A stretch of DNA of 64,000 bases from Meandrina meandrites (GCA_963693305.1 OY855904.1:40909304-40973303); one strand, 5' to 3'; shown: positions 35,601 through 42,119, counted from the first letter of the stretch. The notes: generated by a model not told the origin, from the sequence alone. Numbers and translations: made by a program.

Positions 35601-38600
35601 AATTGACATTAACGATCGATTAGATCAAGATCTTGAAAAGCATTCTCCCGAAGAAAGAGCGGAGATAATTTTTAAAATTATCGACGCCTCTGCATTTTAT
35701 AAGGGTGTTACCCTTGAGAAAGGCGAGGTTTTGAACACCGTAATCCCACAGGCAGGTTGCGTGTTGACAATTGTGCAGTCCCCTCCCCCAGTTGGGGTTA
35801 TTTTATTGGCCCGGCATGCTATGCGGGCTTCCGATGTGTCCATGGCTGCTCCTGGGAGGATTATTCGAAGATGGAGAAGGTTCGTTGAGTGGGATTCAGC
35901 GCTTCGTAACGTGCGTTGTGAGGATGGATTTGAGTTGGAAATCGGCGAGAAGAAGCGCTTAAGCGTCTTCTATAATTCTGCGTAGGAATTGGGTCGGTTA
36001 GCGTGATTTCAATGATTTTTTTTCGCTTCGAGCGGCGGTCGGTCGGAAATCGAGTGTGCAGCCTTTACTTCTTCTTAGCGGTGGAAAACCAAAAAAGCTA
36101 AAACTCGCCAAAAAGGCGTCAGATCGGTTTGAGAAGCGAGATGACAACAAGAAAGACAACAAGGCATTGAGGTAAGTCGATTTTATTTTCAAAATGTACA
36201 TATATTTGTGAATAATTTCGAAACCGTTTTCTCCCATACAAACCTTTATAAATTCAAACCGTTGTAACGCTCGATCGAGTCACGTTCTCGAGTAATCTTA
36301 TCAGGAGCCTGGGCCGCCTGTGATGCAACTTTGTAAAATATACTTTTGCACTTGTTCTTACCGTGAAAAATCTTCATACCATATTTCGATTCGACTTTTG
36401 TCTTTTCTGGAACAGCCTCGACCAGTAAACTGTCTAAATCTTCTTCGCGGACACTTCGAAAACGTAAAGAAGCGTCCGCCATTTTGTTAGCAAGGGCACA
36501 CTGCTAAGCTACTCACCCTCTATCACAGAATAGATAGTGGGTACGTAGCGTAGCCAATCAGATCGCGGCTTTGTGATAGAACGCTAGTAGATTTATACTT
36601 ATATTTGATATCGTATCACTTAGTTAATGCGCTCTTCTCTCGTGCGTTCCAATATCCCCATACCCCAATTCCCCAATAGCCGAACAGTACGATATAATCC
36701 ATTGTATGAATCAGAGCAGACTTTCACACACCCTCTCAAAACATAAAACAGCAACTGAAATCGGGACAAAAAGAAGGATTTTATGGAGAACATGTACTTT
36801 GCTGCTTTTCGTATATTTAGCTTTAAGGACTTTAAGAAACAAACTGATTTTAAGACTGGTAATAGTTAAGGTATTGTGTTAGGCATTCCCGGTCTTCAAA
36901 GCTGAAGTGAAACTATATAATGAAAAAGCGTTCGTTGCAACACTTGAATTTATTAAAAATTGATGCGCAGCCAGGGTGAGACTGTCTTTCGGCTGTCCAA
37001 ATTCAGACCATGTACTGAACATCAACCGAACGTGGTTTACAAAATACCCTGTGCCGATTGTGGTTGGTGCTATATAGGTGAAACTGGCCGTTGCTTTGAA
37101 ACTCGCAAAAAAGAACATATCAGGAATGTCAAAACCTGTGCTAATGGCTCAAACATTGCGAAACATGCGTGGTCATTCGACCATCGCATAGACTTTGACA
37201 ATTTTAGCGTCATTTACAAAGGCTCTTTTCGGATTAGAAAAACTTTGGAAGCTTGGCACACCTCTGCTACTGAGCATGCTGACAATAACTCCAAGCCGAT
37301 TCCAAACCAGTATTGTATTCTCTTTAAGAAATAGTCACCTAATTAGCACTTTTTCACTTTGCTTTTATTCATATTTTTCCTTTTATCTCACCTTTTTTGT
37401 ATATATTATAGTCATCTTGTATTCCATTTTTATCCGTCGAAGGTTGTAGAGCGACAGCCGAAAGCTCATGTTCTTTTAACATTTTAAGCCAGTGAACGTT
37501 TTCATTGTAATTTTTGACTTGAACTTATGCCATTATTTTCAGTATTGTCCATTCCCAGCTGTCTTGTTTATTTATTTTCTTTTTTAACTCTACTTTGTTT
37601 TTGCTATTAACTTTGCTACCAACAATACTTTGACACCAGATACTTCCACATCGACCCCAACTCCAAAGGTCCCATCATTAGAGGAAACACAAGAATCAGT
37701 TATATTGGAAGTTAAGGACCTGGATATCAACAAGGTACCTTTTTAGTGATTGTTCTTCATTGTTTTGCTAGAATACTAGCTTGCTAATATAGAGTACATC
37801 GTGAAGCAAAAACCAAAACAAGGTTTCACTAAGTTAGCCTACTCCGGCTTATGGCGTAGTTCTAGGGTTCCAAAATATCATGTGCCAGGTGAATGCCGCA
37901 GCATCTTGTACAGGGACAACAAGGTCACGAATTGTACACACGCGCAAGGACGTTTGGGCCACGTCCTTTTGTGTAAGCACCTTCCTAAAACCACCTTTGT
38001 GTAGTGTAGGTTTTCTATCGATAAAAGAGTATTATTATATTTCTTTAACAACTATTCTGTCTTTTTTTTTTTATCATCAGCTATTATTTAAACTGGGTTC
38101 GCTCCTCCCTTTGCTATTAAATAACTGAAACCATATCGAAGGTTGGCACTTGTGCTAATTCAAAACTGTGGAATATTTTTGAATATATTCTAATCTTTAT
38201 ATTCTGTTTGTTTGTTTTCTTGCATCGATTAGTGGGACGAACAAATGAAAAATGACTTCAAAAGGGAAGTTGCAAGGGTGGCTACAGATTACTGTGATGT
38301 AAACAAAACCCGATGTCAATTTACTTCCAAGAGGTATGGAAACAGTGGAAACAACTAGAAATAAATAAATGGACTATACGTCTCAGGAAATAGACTTCTT
38401 TCTTCGTGTGAAAAAGAGAAGTGTGAAATTGGATAATGATGACGTTAATGAAGAGATATTCGTAACATATTATCTGATTTGCTATTATGATCATGCTCAC
38501 GCATCCATCATCACCGCTTACAGATGGCTAAGTTGATACATTTCTGTTATTTGACTTTACGCGAATGATTCATTTGTTAATTATTCTGCTTTGCGAATGA

Positions 38601-38870
38601 TGCCTTTTTAAACTTGTTAAAAAAATACACTATAGAAAACGCTTTAGGTACTTGAGCAGTTTTGCACAATTTTAATTAAAAGTTGTTACTAAAATGAACA
38701 TGGCTTACATCCCCGAAATAATCTATGTTTTTTTTTATCTCGTTCTTCATATAAAATTTAATGTGTCAAATTGAGGAGGTACTTCTTCTTCTGCGTCTGA
38801 TTGAAGTTTTAAACTTTATGCGTTAAACCTGTTTTAATTGCTTGATTGCTTGTTCGATCGATCGATCGAA

Positions 38871-38958
<88 letters not shown>

Positions 38959-40863
38959 ATTTTTGCAGTTCCCGTCGAAAGCGGTCGTCTAACAACATGG
39001 TGTTTACAAGCGATATGATTCACATTCTCCCAGGCTATCCAAAGTTGTCGCTCGATGATCCCACAATAACCTTGTTAGCTTTTTATTTACAACATCCCCA
39101 TGGGTTTTCGGATAGTGTCGTCGAGAGATACGTCCTAGAAGCCATGGTGGAAAGCGATTTGCCGAGTATTGAAGGATCCATGAGCGGTAGTATCTTAAGC
39201 GTCCAGCCTTTATTCATCACTGATACCACTGAAACCACTGAGAAAAATGACGACGAATCAAAACCAACGGGTGTTATCATAGCAGCTTGTGTGGGTGGTC
39301 TTTTTTTATTGGCTATTATCGTTGCTCTTGTCTTGGCTTGCAAGAAACGTAACAGGTAAGAGTCATCGAACGCACACGAGCTGTTCCCAGTAAGTAAAAT
39401 AATATGCATTTTATATGATTAATATCTGAAGAATATCGTTCCCATATTTCGACCAAGCTTAAGCCATACCGTCGACTCTTTCTCTCCATTCGAACCGTTA
39501 AAAGACAACAATATGACATGCATAATGCTATCAAGACAAAAAAAAAGCATTCAATTATCTTTACGATATGATCTAAGGAACTCTCATGGCAGCCTCCTTC
39601 TTAGTTACTATAGGTCGTTTTTTTTTTTTAAAGGTAAATCTTGTTAATCGCTCGTTCACATATGCAGTGCTTGCGGCTATGTCTTGGGGCTATTTAGGAC
39701 TTGTAACTTTTAGTAATATTAGGTAATCTTAAGCCGCGTTCGCATTAAACCCGAAACATGTTCAGAGTAAACATATTTCAGCCAAACATTTTTCACCTAA
39801 ACGTCCATTGTGCATTGTTCTCATGAGATGTCAGTTTCAAACAGGTTTCATGCCTGGTTGTGTAAATTATGCGGCTTTACGGTACTCGCGTAAATATTGT
39901 ACACTTCAACCGAAAACTTGAGCTCGGAATTGCTATTTCTATTCATTCTTTGGTTTAGTGACAATTTTCAAGCCCTTCGGAGGAGAAGGGTTTTCCAGCG
40001 TTTAGCGAGCAGACATCATTTGCGCTACTTCGGTACGAGAAAAATTGTTTGTAAATTTTGCTTTTGCATTGCGCTCGCTGCCCGCTGGCGTTAAATTTCG
40101 TGGCGATGTTCTCCCAAATATCCTGCTTTTAACCCATTGCCAATAGTTGCTTTAGTTTCGCTACTTGGGCCCTATATTTCAACTAAACATCTGGTCCACA
40201 GTAGGCCCAATTTTGGATCTTTTGGGCACTCGCCTGGTCTCCGCATGTCCCCCATTTTGAACGTGTTTTGTCTGATCATGATTGAAACTACTTCTTTAGG
40301 TTGTTTCAATCATGCTCAGAATAAACATGTTTCGATCGTGATTCGCACTGGCTGATGTGGACACAGAGCGTAACATGTTTCATTCGTGATCAAACTAATC
40401 ATGTTTCGGCCTAGTGTGAACACAGCATTAGCATATGCATATGGAAATAATTGTTCAAAGGGTTTCAGTTTTAAAGACTTGTCCGGGTTCCGAGCGTATT
40501 TCCCTTCGCTAATAGTGAGCAGTGCAATTTTTCTGACTTTCTAATGCATTGCTGCATTTAAATTAAAGTCGTGCTCATAAAAAGATCCCCAAAAAGCAAC
40601 AAATCAGGATTCTTTTATTGATAGTTTTGCATGCATCATTGCTCTCTTTTTTTCCTAGAAGATTCAAAAACCAATACACAAAGCGAGACGACAGTCATGT
40701 TTACACCAACGATGCTTACTTGAATGGCTCTGGAGGGCAAGCCATTGAAATGAAGTGTGATAATCCTACTTATTCGCTTGGGAATGTATCGGACATAAAG
40801 CCCGAGGAGCATTTGTACGCGGCAATTAATGACCCGCCTGCCAAAAGTGGTTCTTTAGCCTAG
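13883..40863 (+). CDS. Gene 2: two-MAM, SEA-like, single-pass membrane protein (complete)
   Basis: Coding exons: 13883-13988, 21642-21782, 21989-22224, 23162-23246, 30488-30637, 30785-31020, 31654-32020, 37640-37734, 38233-38333, 38969-39355, 40659-40863. They join in one frame for 702 codons plus TAG. The product has a signal peptide (about 1-33), MAM1 and MAM2 each with four Cys, a mucin-like stalk of about 90 residues, a SEA-like module with two Cys and an RRKR site, a transmembrane helix (VIIAACVGGLFLLAIIVALV) with ACKKRNR, and a tail of about 68 residues with PTYSLG and LYAAIND. An adhesion or recognition receptor processed by a proprotein convertase is inferred; the ligand is unknown. 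All introns are GT-AG. Several host large transposons; the longest exceeds 7.6 kb. The start ATG is the first in its exon and leads directly into the hydrophobic core; ATGs at codons 7 and 10 are alternatives. The similarity of the juxtamembrane module to SEA/KIAA1549-type modules is tentative. Confidence 0.85.
14985..15421. mobile_element. Mutator-like MITE with 9-bp target duplication
   Basis: Terminal inverted repeats of about 110 bp start at GCAGACAAGGCTCTGTGTTT. The exact 9-bp repeat TTCCAACCA lies at 14976-14984 and 15422-15430. The left arm is interrupted by unrelated sequence (about 15090-15235), after which the palindrome resumes with CCTCGCTAGC. Long TIRs plus 9-bp duplication indicate a MULE (inference). 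Non-autonomous. Confidence 0.85.
15988..16225. mobile_element. Inverted-repeat element
   Basis: The ends CGGTCGTTTCGCCTGCAAGA and TCTTGTAGGCGAAACGACCG are inverted copies, with a second inner pair (TTCGCCTACAAGTC / GACTTGTAGGCGAA). No clear target duplication is seen. Class unknown. Confidence 0.65.
16368..16455. mobile_element. 88-bp miniature inverted-repeat element
   Basis: TAG/CTA-ended hairpin with arms reading TGTCAGCCGTCTTCTCTTC. The exact 10-bp repeat TCTACAGGTC flanks it (16358-16367 and 16456-16465), showing that it inserted as a unit. It is one of the smallest complete elements in the window. Confidence 0.85.
16801..18913. mobile_element. Helentron/Helitron-like non-autonomous element, copy A
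   Basis: The 5' end is TATAGATTTAGGCAGGCC followed by subterminal AAAAGCGGAGCTCCC. The 3' end carries a GC-rich hairpin (GGGCGCC-TTCG-GGCGCCC core) and GGGAGCTCCGCTA, the complement of the 5' subterminal motif. Short ACGTACGG-type repeats lie near the 3' end. Copies B (48108) and C (54292) share both ends. Asymmetric inverted repeats plus a 3' hairpin are typical of Helentrons, but no Rep/helicase is present and insertion between specific bases was not proven. The 64-codon frame starting MKARKFVLIYF near 17008 recurs only because the repeat recurs. Confidence 0.7.
19355..19643 (-). repeat. tRNA-derived SINE with long body
   Basis: On the minus strand: A box TGGCCTAATGGTTAGTGC, B box GGTCCGGGTTCGAGCCC, then a body with TTGTGTTCTTGGGCAAG and CCTCTCTCCACCCAGGTGTA, a conserved-looking core of marine-invertebrate SINEs. 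The apparent 76- and 91-codon frames here are SINE sequence. Confidence 0.85.
19644..21641. other. Rest of gene 2 intron 1
   Basis: A C run near 19916-19935 and a perfect 30-bp palindrome at 21095-21124; otherwise nothing recognised. Confidence 0.6.
21095..21124. repeat. Perfect 30-bp palindrome
   Basis: ACTTGAAAAGTTTAG followed directly by CTAAACTTTTCAAGT, with no loop. No flanking duplication was seen. Confidence 0.9.
21642..21782 (+). CDS. Gene 2 exon 2: MAM1 first part
   Basis: 141 nt, CACTTTAG / TCAG|GTACGA, phase 1 at both ends. It encodes TTSCDFDSGLCNGW and DWTWHTGRT and ends in GPDYDHTNGSG. Confidence 0.9.
21989..22224 (+). CDS. Gene 2 exon 3: MAM1 central part
   Basis: 236 nt after TTTGGCATAG, donor ACC|GTAAGT. 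It encodes GYYMYIETSYPR, PSCLEFYYHMYG, GTLTVLSGN and FKASGNH. Phase 1 in, 0 out. Confidence 0.9.
22656..22745 (+). repeat. tRNA-derived SINE
   Basis: A box TAGCTCAGTGGATAGAAC and B-box-like GGTCATGGGTACGGTTGCC, with a short T-rich tail. The B box is mutated from GGTTCGA. Not a functional tRNA. Confidence 0.65.
22768..23010. repeat. Foldback of Penelope-type hammerhead-like sequence
   Basis: Two arms of about 88 bp are inverted copies: AGTTTCACTGGTCTTCTTCA on the left, TGAAGAAGACCAGTGAAACT on the right, separated by about 64 bp. Each arm contains CTGAAGA...TCGAAA spacing; the left arm (minus strand, 22824-22858) keeps GAAAC-GTC, while the right reads GAAAAATC. Confidence 0.6.
22824..22858 (-). 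ncRNA. Hammerhead-like motif
   Basis: The minus strand reads CTGAAGA, a stem with CAGT-GAA-ACTG, then CTCGAAACGTC. This agrees with the CUGANGA/GAAA core and a very short stem III, as in Penelope retroelement hammerheads. Catalysis is not shown. Confidence 0.45.
23162..23246 (+). CDS. Gene 2 exon 4: MAM1 C-terminal part
   Basis: 85 nt; acceptor TCTCTAG, donor CCAGG|GTAAGA; phase 0 in, 1 out. It encodes VTFEGTVGSSHAGDLAIDDV and SISNGHCQ. Unlike the MAM2 counterpart it ends right after the last Cys. If the donor is skipped, the frame stays open for 15 codons beyond G and stops at TGA 23294-23296. Confidence 0.85.
23539..23696. repeat. Foldback repeat
   Basis: TTATTGACCAAGC ... GTCAAGATGGC ... 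GTGTTTATGGAC pairs with its complement across a 15-bp loop (arms of about 70 bp). The sequence GGTCAAGATGG recurs inverted at 24583-24620, and an outer TTATTATATGAC / GTCATATAATAA pair (about 23701 and 24673) suggests that both belong to one 1.1-kb decayed element. Confidence 0.75.
24583..24620. repeat. Near-perfect palindrome
   Basis: 18-bp arms CCCGAGCGGTCAAGATGG and complement around a 2-bp centre. Confidence 0.9.
25205..25830. repeat. Two-unit tandem duplication, about 328-bp period
   Basis: The order AAGTCAATnnAAGCTGATT, ACAAATTTAG, CTATCAGCAA, GGTGAACATTTTCC, AGTTTCACnnCCATCGC and CCCAAAGTTTGTCATGGAC occurs twice, with small indels. Non-coding. Confidence 0.8.
26080..27000. mobile_element. 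Mutator-like element with 9-bp target duplication
   Basis: The ends TGCCTGCGTCGCAGACG and CGTCTGCGGCGCAGGCTA are inverted. AATTATCTT occurs exactly at 26071-26079 and 27001-27009. 921 bp, no transposase recognised; the internal 88-codon frame at 26143 looks incidental. Confidence 0.8.
28078..28686. mobile_element. TTAA-flanked DNA element
   Basis: The termini CCCTATTCATACCG and CCGGTCTGAATGGG are inverted and flanked by TTAA (28074-28077 and 28687-28690). G- and C-runs lie next to both ends, and a GCCATCTTGGAT direct repeat lies inside. TTAA targets are used by piggyBac and Kolobok superfamilies; I cannot choose between them. Confidence 0.72.
30488..30637 (+). CDS. Gene 2 exon 5: MAM2 first part
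   Basis: 150 nt, TACTTTAG / ACAG|GTAAGA, phase 1 at both ends. It encodes ATSCDFDSGLCNGWRQ and DWTWHTGSTPTGKN. It is three codons longer than other paralogous exons, in the loop before GPDNDHTSGTG. Confidence 0.9.
30785..31020 (+). CDS. Gene 2 exon 6: MAM2 central part
   Basis: 236 nt; TTCACAG / ACA|GTAAGT. It encodes GYYVYIETSSPRNTGDNAK, LSCLEFYYHMYGDTMG, VFNGNSVVFNASGNH, with N-glycosylation sites. Phase 1 in, 0 out. Confidence 0.9.
31049..31175 (+). pseudogene. Broken partial duplicate of the central MAM exon
   Basis: Starts 28 bp after the exon 6 donor. It reads FHTYGDTMGVLSLLSGNVVV, FNSSGNHGDYWLKEQVTL, aligning with the 3' half of the central MAM exon, and ends in CGCT|GTAAGT like the intact donor. 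One extra T in the run at 31161-31165 shifts the frame and produces a TAA. The 5' half is replaced by a T-run and there is no acceptor at the proper site. Confidence 0.82.
31654..32020 (+). CDS. Gene 2 exon 7: MAM2 C-terminus plus mucin-like stalk
   Basis: 367 nt; CATCTAG / CCAG|GTGTGT; phase 0 in, 1 out. It encodes VTFEGIRGTSFTGDLAIDDV and NGSCLG, then about 95 Ser/Thr/Pro-rich residues with loose repeats of the type TVQPSFSSVPSTFSSSTVK. It is about 21 codons longer than the gene 1 equivalent. Confidence 0.88.
34271..34840. repeat. Left 570-bp inverted arm
   Basis: Inverted relative to 35752-36321. Read on the minus strand it encodes the same C-terminal segment (VILLARHAMRASDV ... KKRLSVFYNSA) as the long frame of the element. 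Confidence 0.85.
35092..35985 (+). CDS. Hypothetical 297-residue ORF inside the Mutator-like element
   Basis: An uninterrupted frame from ATG 35092 to TAG 35985, the longest single open frame in the window. The first about 220 residues lie in the unique centre and the last about 77 run into the right arm. Segments such as TIGQLIKQLWGDKVRLVKRG followed by a basic, Tyr-rich stretch recall a small winged-helix-like fold, but I do not recognise the family. There is no transposase DDE signature. It could be a captured host gene (Pack-MULE style) or an accessory transposon protein. A GTAAGTG shortly after the ATG means that the true gene model may be spliced. Confidence 0.5.
   Translation: MANLVSVIRARLVHFERAVVQLNLISADLKYTPLYRLLSNYEHREGELLSVREIVNNSQNDKENINGSITSCTIGQLIKQLWGDKVRLVKRGSRNQRQNYYLNLGKKTNNNSASTSIKSGWQLVYNQETKSSFVRLSSWSFKNQTGTMELRIEKTDEAMTRYSIASHGCQIDINDRLDQDLEKHSPEERAEIIFKIIDASAFYKGVTLEKGEVLNTVIPQAGCVLTIVQSPPPVGVILLARHAMRASDVSMAAPGRIIRRWRRFVEWDSALRNVRCEDGFELEIGEKKRLSVFYNSA
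35752..36321. repeat. Right 570-bp inverted arm
   Basis: Complement of 34271-34840 with a handful of substitutions, for example one changing Gln to Arg in the shared coding segment (VQSPPP versus VRSPPP). Confidence 0.85.
36960..37334 (+). pseudogene. Penelope-like element 3' end: GIY-YIG nuclease domain
   Basis: 124 codons with NVVYKIPCADCGWCYIGETG, RCFETRKKEHI, SNIAKHAWSFDHRIDF, IRKTLEAWHT and a terminal SKPIPNQYCILFKK. This is the zinc-ligand (CxxC) plus GIY-YIG endonuclease that ends Penelope-type reverse transcriptases. No reverse transcriptase is found upstream, so it is a 5'-truncated insertion. It lies on the same strand as gene 2, 306 bp before exon 8, and is not part of that protein. 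Confidence 0.85.
37640..37734 (+). CDS. Gene 2 exon 8: start of SEA-like module
   Basis: 95 nt; GACACCAG / AAG|GTACCT; phase 1 in, 0 out. It encodes TSTSTPTPKVPSLEETQESV and ILEVKDLDINK. Confidence 0.85.
38233..38333 (+). CDS. Gene 2 exon 9: SEA-like helix and Cys pair
   Basis: 101 nt; ATCGATTAG / AAGAG|GTATGG; phase 0 in, 2 out. It encodes WDEQMKNDFKREVARVATDY and CDVNKTRCQFTSK. An N-glycosylation sequon NKT lies between the two Cys. Confidence 0.85.
38872..38956. repeat. (GATT)n microsatellite next to a splice acceptor
   Basis: About 21 tetranucleotide units, preceded by a GATC run (38855-38868). The array ends only 12 bp before the acceptor of exon 10, so it occupies the usual branch-point/polypyrimidine zone. 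Confidence 0.95.
38969..39355 (+). CDS. Gene 2 exon 10: RRKR site, SEA-like core, transmembrane helix
   Basis: 387 nt; TTTTGCAG / AACAG|GTAAGA; phase 2 at both ends. It encodes SSRRKRSSNNMVFTSDMIHI, PTITLLAFYLQHPHG, the acidic EKNDDESKP linker, the helix and CKKRNR. Very close in DNA to the gene 1 exon. Confidence 0.92.
39356..40658. other. Gene 2 last intron
   Basis: 1.3 kb. Repeated CATGTTTC(G/A) and GATCAnGATTG motifs between about 39760 and 40410 hint at a decayed element with subterminal repeats. No exon. Confidence 0.5.
40659..40863 (+). CDS. Gene 2 terminal exon: cytoplasmic tail
   Basis: The acceptor is TTTCCTAG; the stop TAG is at 40861-40863. It encodes RFKNQYTKRDDSHVYTNDAY, IEMKCDNPTYSLGNVSD and EEHLYAAINDPPAKSGSLA. 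YSLG and YAAI fit Yxx-hydrophobic sorting/phosphotyrosine-type motifs; their use is inferred. Confidence 0.85.
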
Positions 40864-41226
40864 CCAGAGAAGAGTAGTGAGTGAGTAACTGTTTGTATCT
40901 ACTCACTAGCCAGCGTAGCTTGGCGTTCTAGTCAGTCAGGGAGAGCGAGAAAACGAGCGAGCGAGCAAAGCGACGAAGGAGAGAAAGAACGCCAGCCGCC
41001 AGACGCCTCTTAAACGGGAGAAATCTTTTGAATTAGCGGCCTCCAGAGGCCGCTAATTCTTATTGGCTAAAATCGCTTATCTGTCCTGTGATTGGTTCGT
41101 TGGCTTTAATTTATTCCAAATGGACTCATTCGCATGCACGCATCATTCAGGCCGCTCAATTTGCATTTGACAAGTGACGAGTGAAGCAAAGCAGTGTGAA
41201 TTACACAAGAGCAAGCGGTGAGAAAC

Positions 41227-41428
41227 CTGTATCTGGGAAAAGACGTCCTTGCCGTTCTGCCTACTGGATTCGGCAAGAGCCGCATTTATTAAGCGTTTTC
41301 TTTACTGAACAGCTGTTGTCATTGCTCCATTAACAAGTATTATTGAAGGCCAGTTGGCCGATTTGCGCTCGCGAGGACGCTCGCGAGGTTTTCGTGCTGC
41401 TGTGTTGTCTTCTTTAAAGTTCAGCTGA
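41227..41428 (+). pseudogene. RecQ-like helicase fragment
   Basis: The segment LYLGKDVLAVLPTGFGKSRI contains the Walker A motif of RecQ-type helicases. After a stop and a short gap, 41315-41428 reads VVIAPLTSIIEGQLADLRSR, the motif Ia region. Order and spacing match the helicase core, but both frames end quickly and no other motif follows. It is a decayed capture or helicase-transposon remnant. Confidence 0.7.
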
Positions 41429-41452
41429 ATTAGAAGAATGCTCGCACTGATG

Positions 41453-41875
41453 TTACTGTTGTCGGCGACAATCTTTTCTGTCGCTTTGAACTTGGACTTG
41501 CCGCGAGCGATTTTGACGGATTGAAGGGGTAGATGAATTTTCTTCTAAACCGGTCGTTTGTTGTTCCTTGGGCTCGGCGTCATTCTCTGTCAATTTCCCG
41601 GTGATAAACGTGAAGCAGTCGGCTGCATTTCTGATTTTCCTTGCGCAGGGGTGGCAAACTTTATCTGATTTTCCTGGGTCTTGGACCAGCTTCACACCAA
41701 CAATGAACAAAGTGTCCGCCAACACACAACCAGCGCATTCTTTCCTTCCCGAAGGCAAAAACAGGTTCTCATTTGAACAGATGAATTTTTCTTTGGACCT
41801 CCCGAATTTGCAGCCATTTTGCAAAAACGAATATGAGCCCTGATAATTTTCCCGTGATTTATTTGTTTTGTACAT
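41453..41875 (-). CDS. Hypothetical Cys-rich zinc-ribbon-like ORF in Mutator-like element
   Basis: 140 codons; the start context is in question. It has the pattern C-x(18)-C-x2-C followed by DKVCHPCARKIRNAADCFTF, so CxxC pairs could bind zinc as in BED-like or zinc-ribbon heads of cnidarian transposon proteins. No catalytic domain. It ends next to the helicase fragment on the opposite strand. Probably a truncated gene. Confidence 0.4.
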   Translation of the reverse strand: MYKTNKSRENYQGSYSFLQNGCKFGRSKEKFICSNENLFLPSGRKECAGCVLADTLFIVGVKLVQDPGKSDKVCHPCARKIRNAADCFTFITGKLTENDAEPKEQQTTGLEENSSTPSIRQNRSRQVQVQSDRKDCRRQQ

Positions 41876-42119
41876 CCTGTACTACACGTGAGTTTGACAG
41901 AACACGTCACCTTTTTATTTCCGGTATTCACAAATTATGCGTATCAGTTACAAATTATGCGTATTATTTACATAATTACGTGAAAAGATTTCTCCCGTTT
42001 AAGAGGCGTCTGGCGGCTGGCGTTCTTTCTGCCCCGCCGTCGCTTTGCTCGCGCGCGCGATTTCTCGCTCTCCGTGACTGACTAGAACGCCAAGCTACGC
42101 TGGCTATCTACTCACCACT

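Larger units (their letters stand above)
34271..36321. mobile_element. Mutator-like element with 570-bp terminal inverted repeats
   Basis: The arms 34271-34840 and 35752-36321 are inverted copies differing at only a few positions by eye, so the insertion or its homogenisation is recent. Ends are ACA(A/G)GCGGCCCAGGC. Flanks AATGCAACC (34262-34270) and GATGCAACT (36322-36330) match at 7 of 9 bases, consistent with a 9-bp duplication. Each arm holds a short Lys-rich open segment ending in AG|GTAAGTCG and coding part of the large frame below. The 911-bp centre carries unique sequence. Confidence 0.75.
34069..36482 (-). pseudogene. Crypton/KIAA1958-like recombinase N-terminus, split and frameshifted
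   Basis: On the minus strand the right piece (36482-36363) begins MADASLRFRSVREEDLDSLL, then KYGMKIFH. The left piece (about 34262-34069) continues SIDTFRHDLEWF, EELNRCSEVFYSSVRQK and, after a frameshift in the A-run near 34120-34129, SELKVSSLRAIRSAI. This order matches the N-terminal part of Crypton-derived tyrosine recombinase proteins that are abundant in cnidarians. The catalytic domain is not found. A 2-kb inverted-repeat element lies between the pieces. At KIFH there is a possible GTAAGA donor, so a small intron or a second frameshift is possible. Confidence 0.6.
32021..37639. other. Gene 2 intron with Crypton-like, MULE and Penelope remnants
   Basis: 5.6 kb. From 32.0 to 34.0 kb I see only a 13-bp-arm hairpin at 33632-33674 (GCGTGATAGTTGA). 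After that come the recombinase pseudogene, the 2-kb inverted-repeat element and the GIY-YIG fragment. Confidence 0.7.
40907..42106. mobile_element. Mutator-like element with captured coding fragments
   Basis: TIRs of about 115 bp (TAGCCAGCGTAGCTTGGCGT ... complement). Exact TCTACTCAC at 40898-40906 and 42107-42115. The 1200-bp interior holds a RecQ-like helicase fragment (+) and a Cys-rich ORF (-). It starts 44 bp after the gene 2 stop, so it probably lies within that gene's 3' region. Confidence 0.85.

Noticed and set aside
38855..38956. Regular repeat considered as a CRISPR-like array
   Set aside because: Simple tetranucleotide microsatellite without spacers in a eukaryotic intron.
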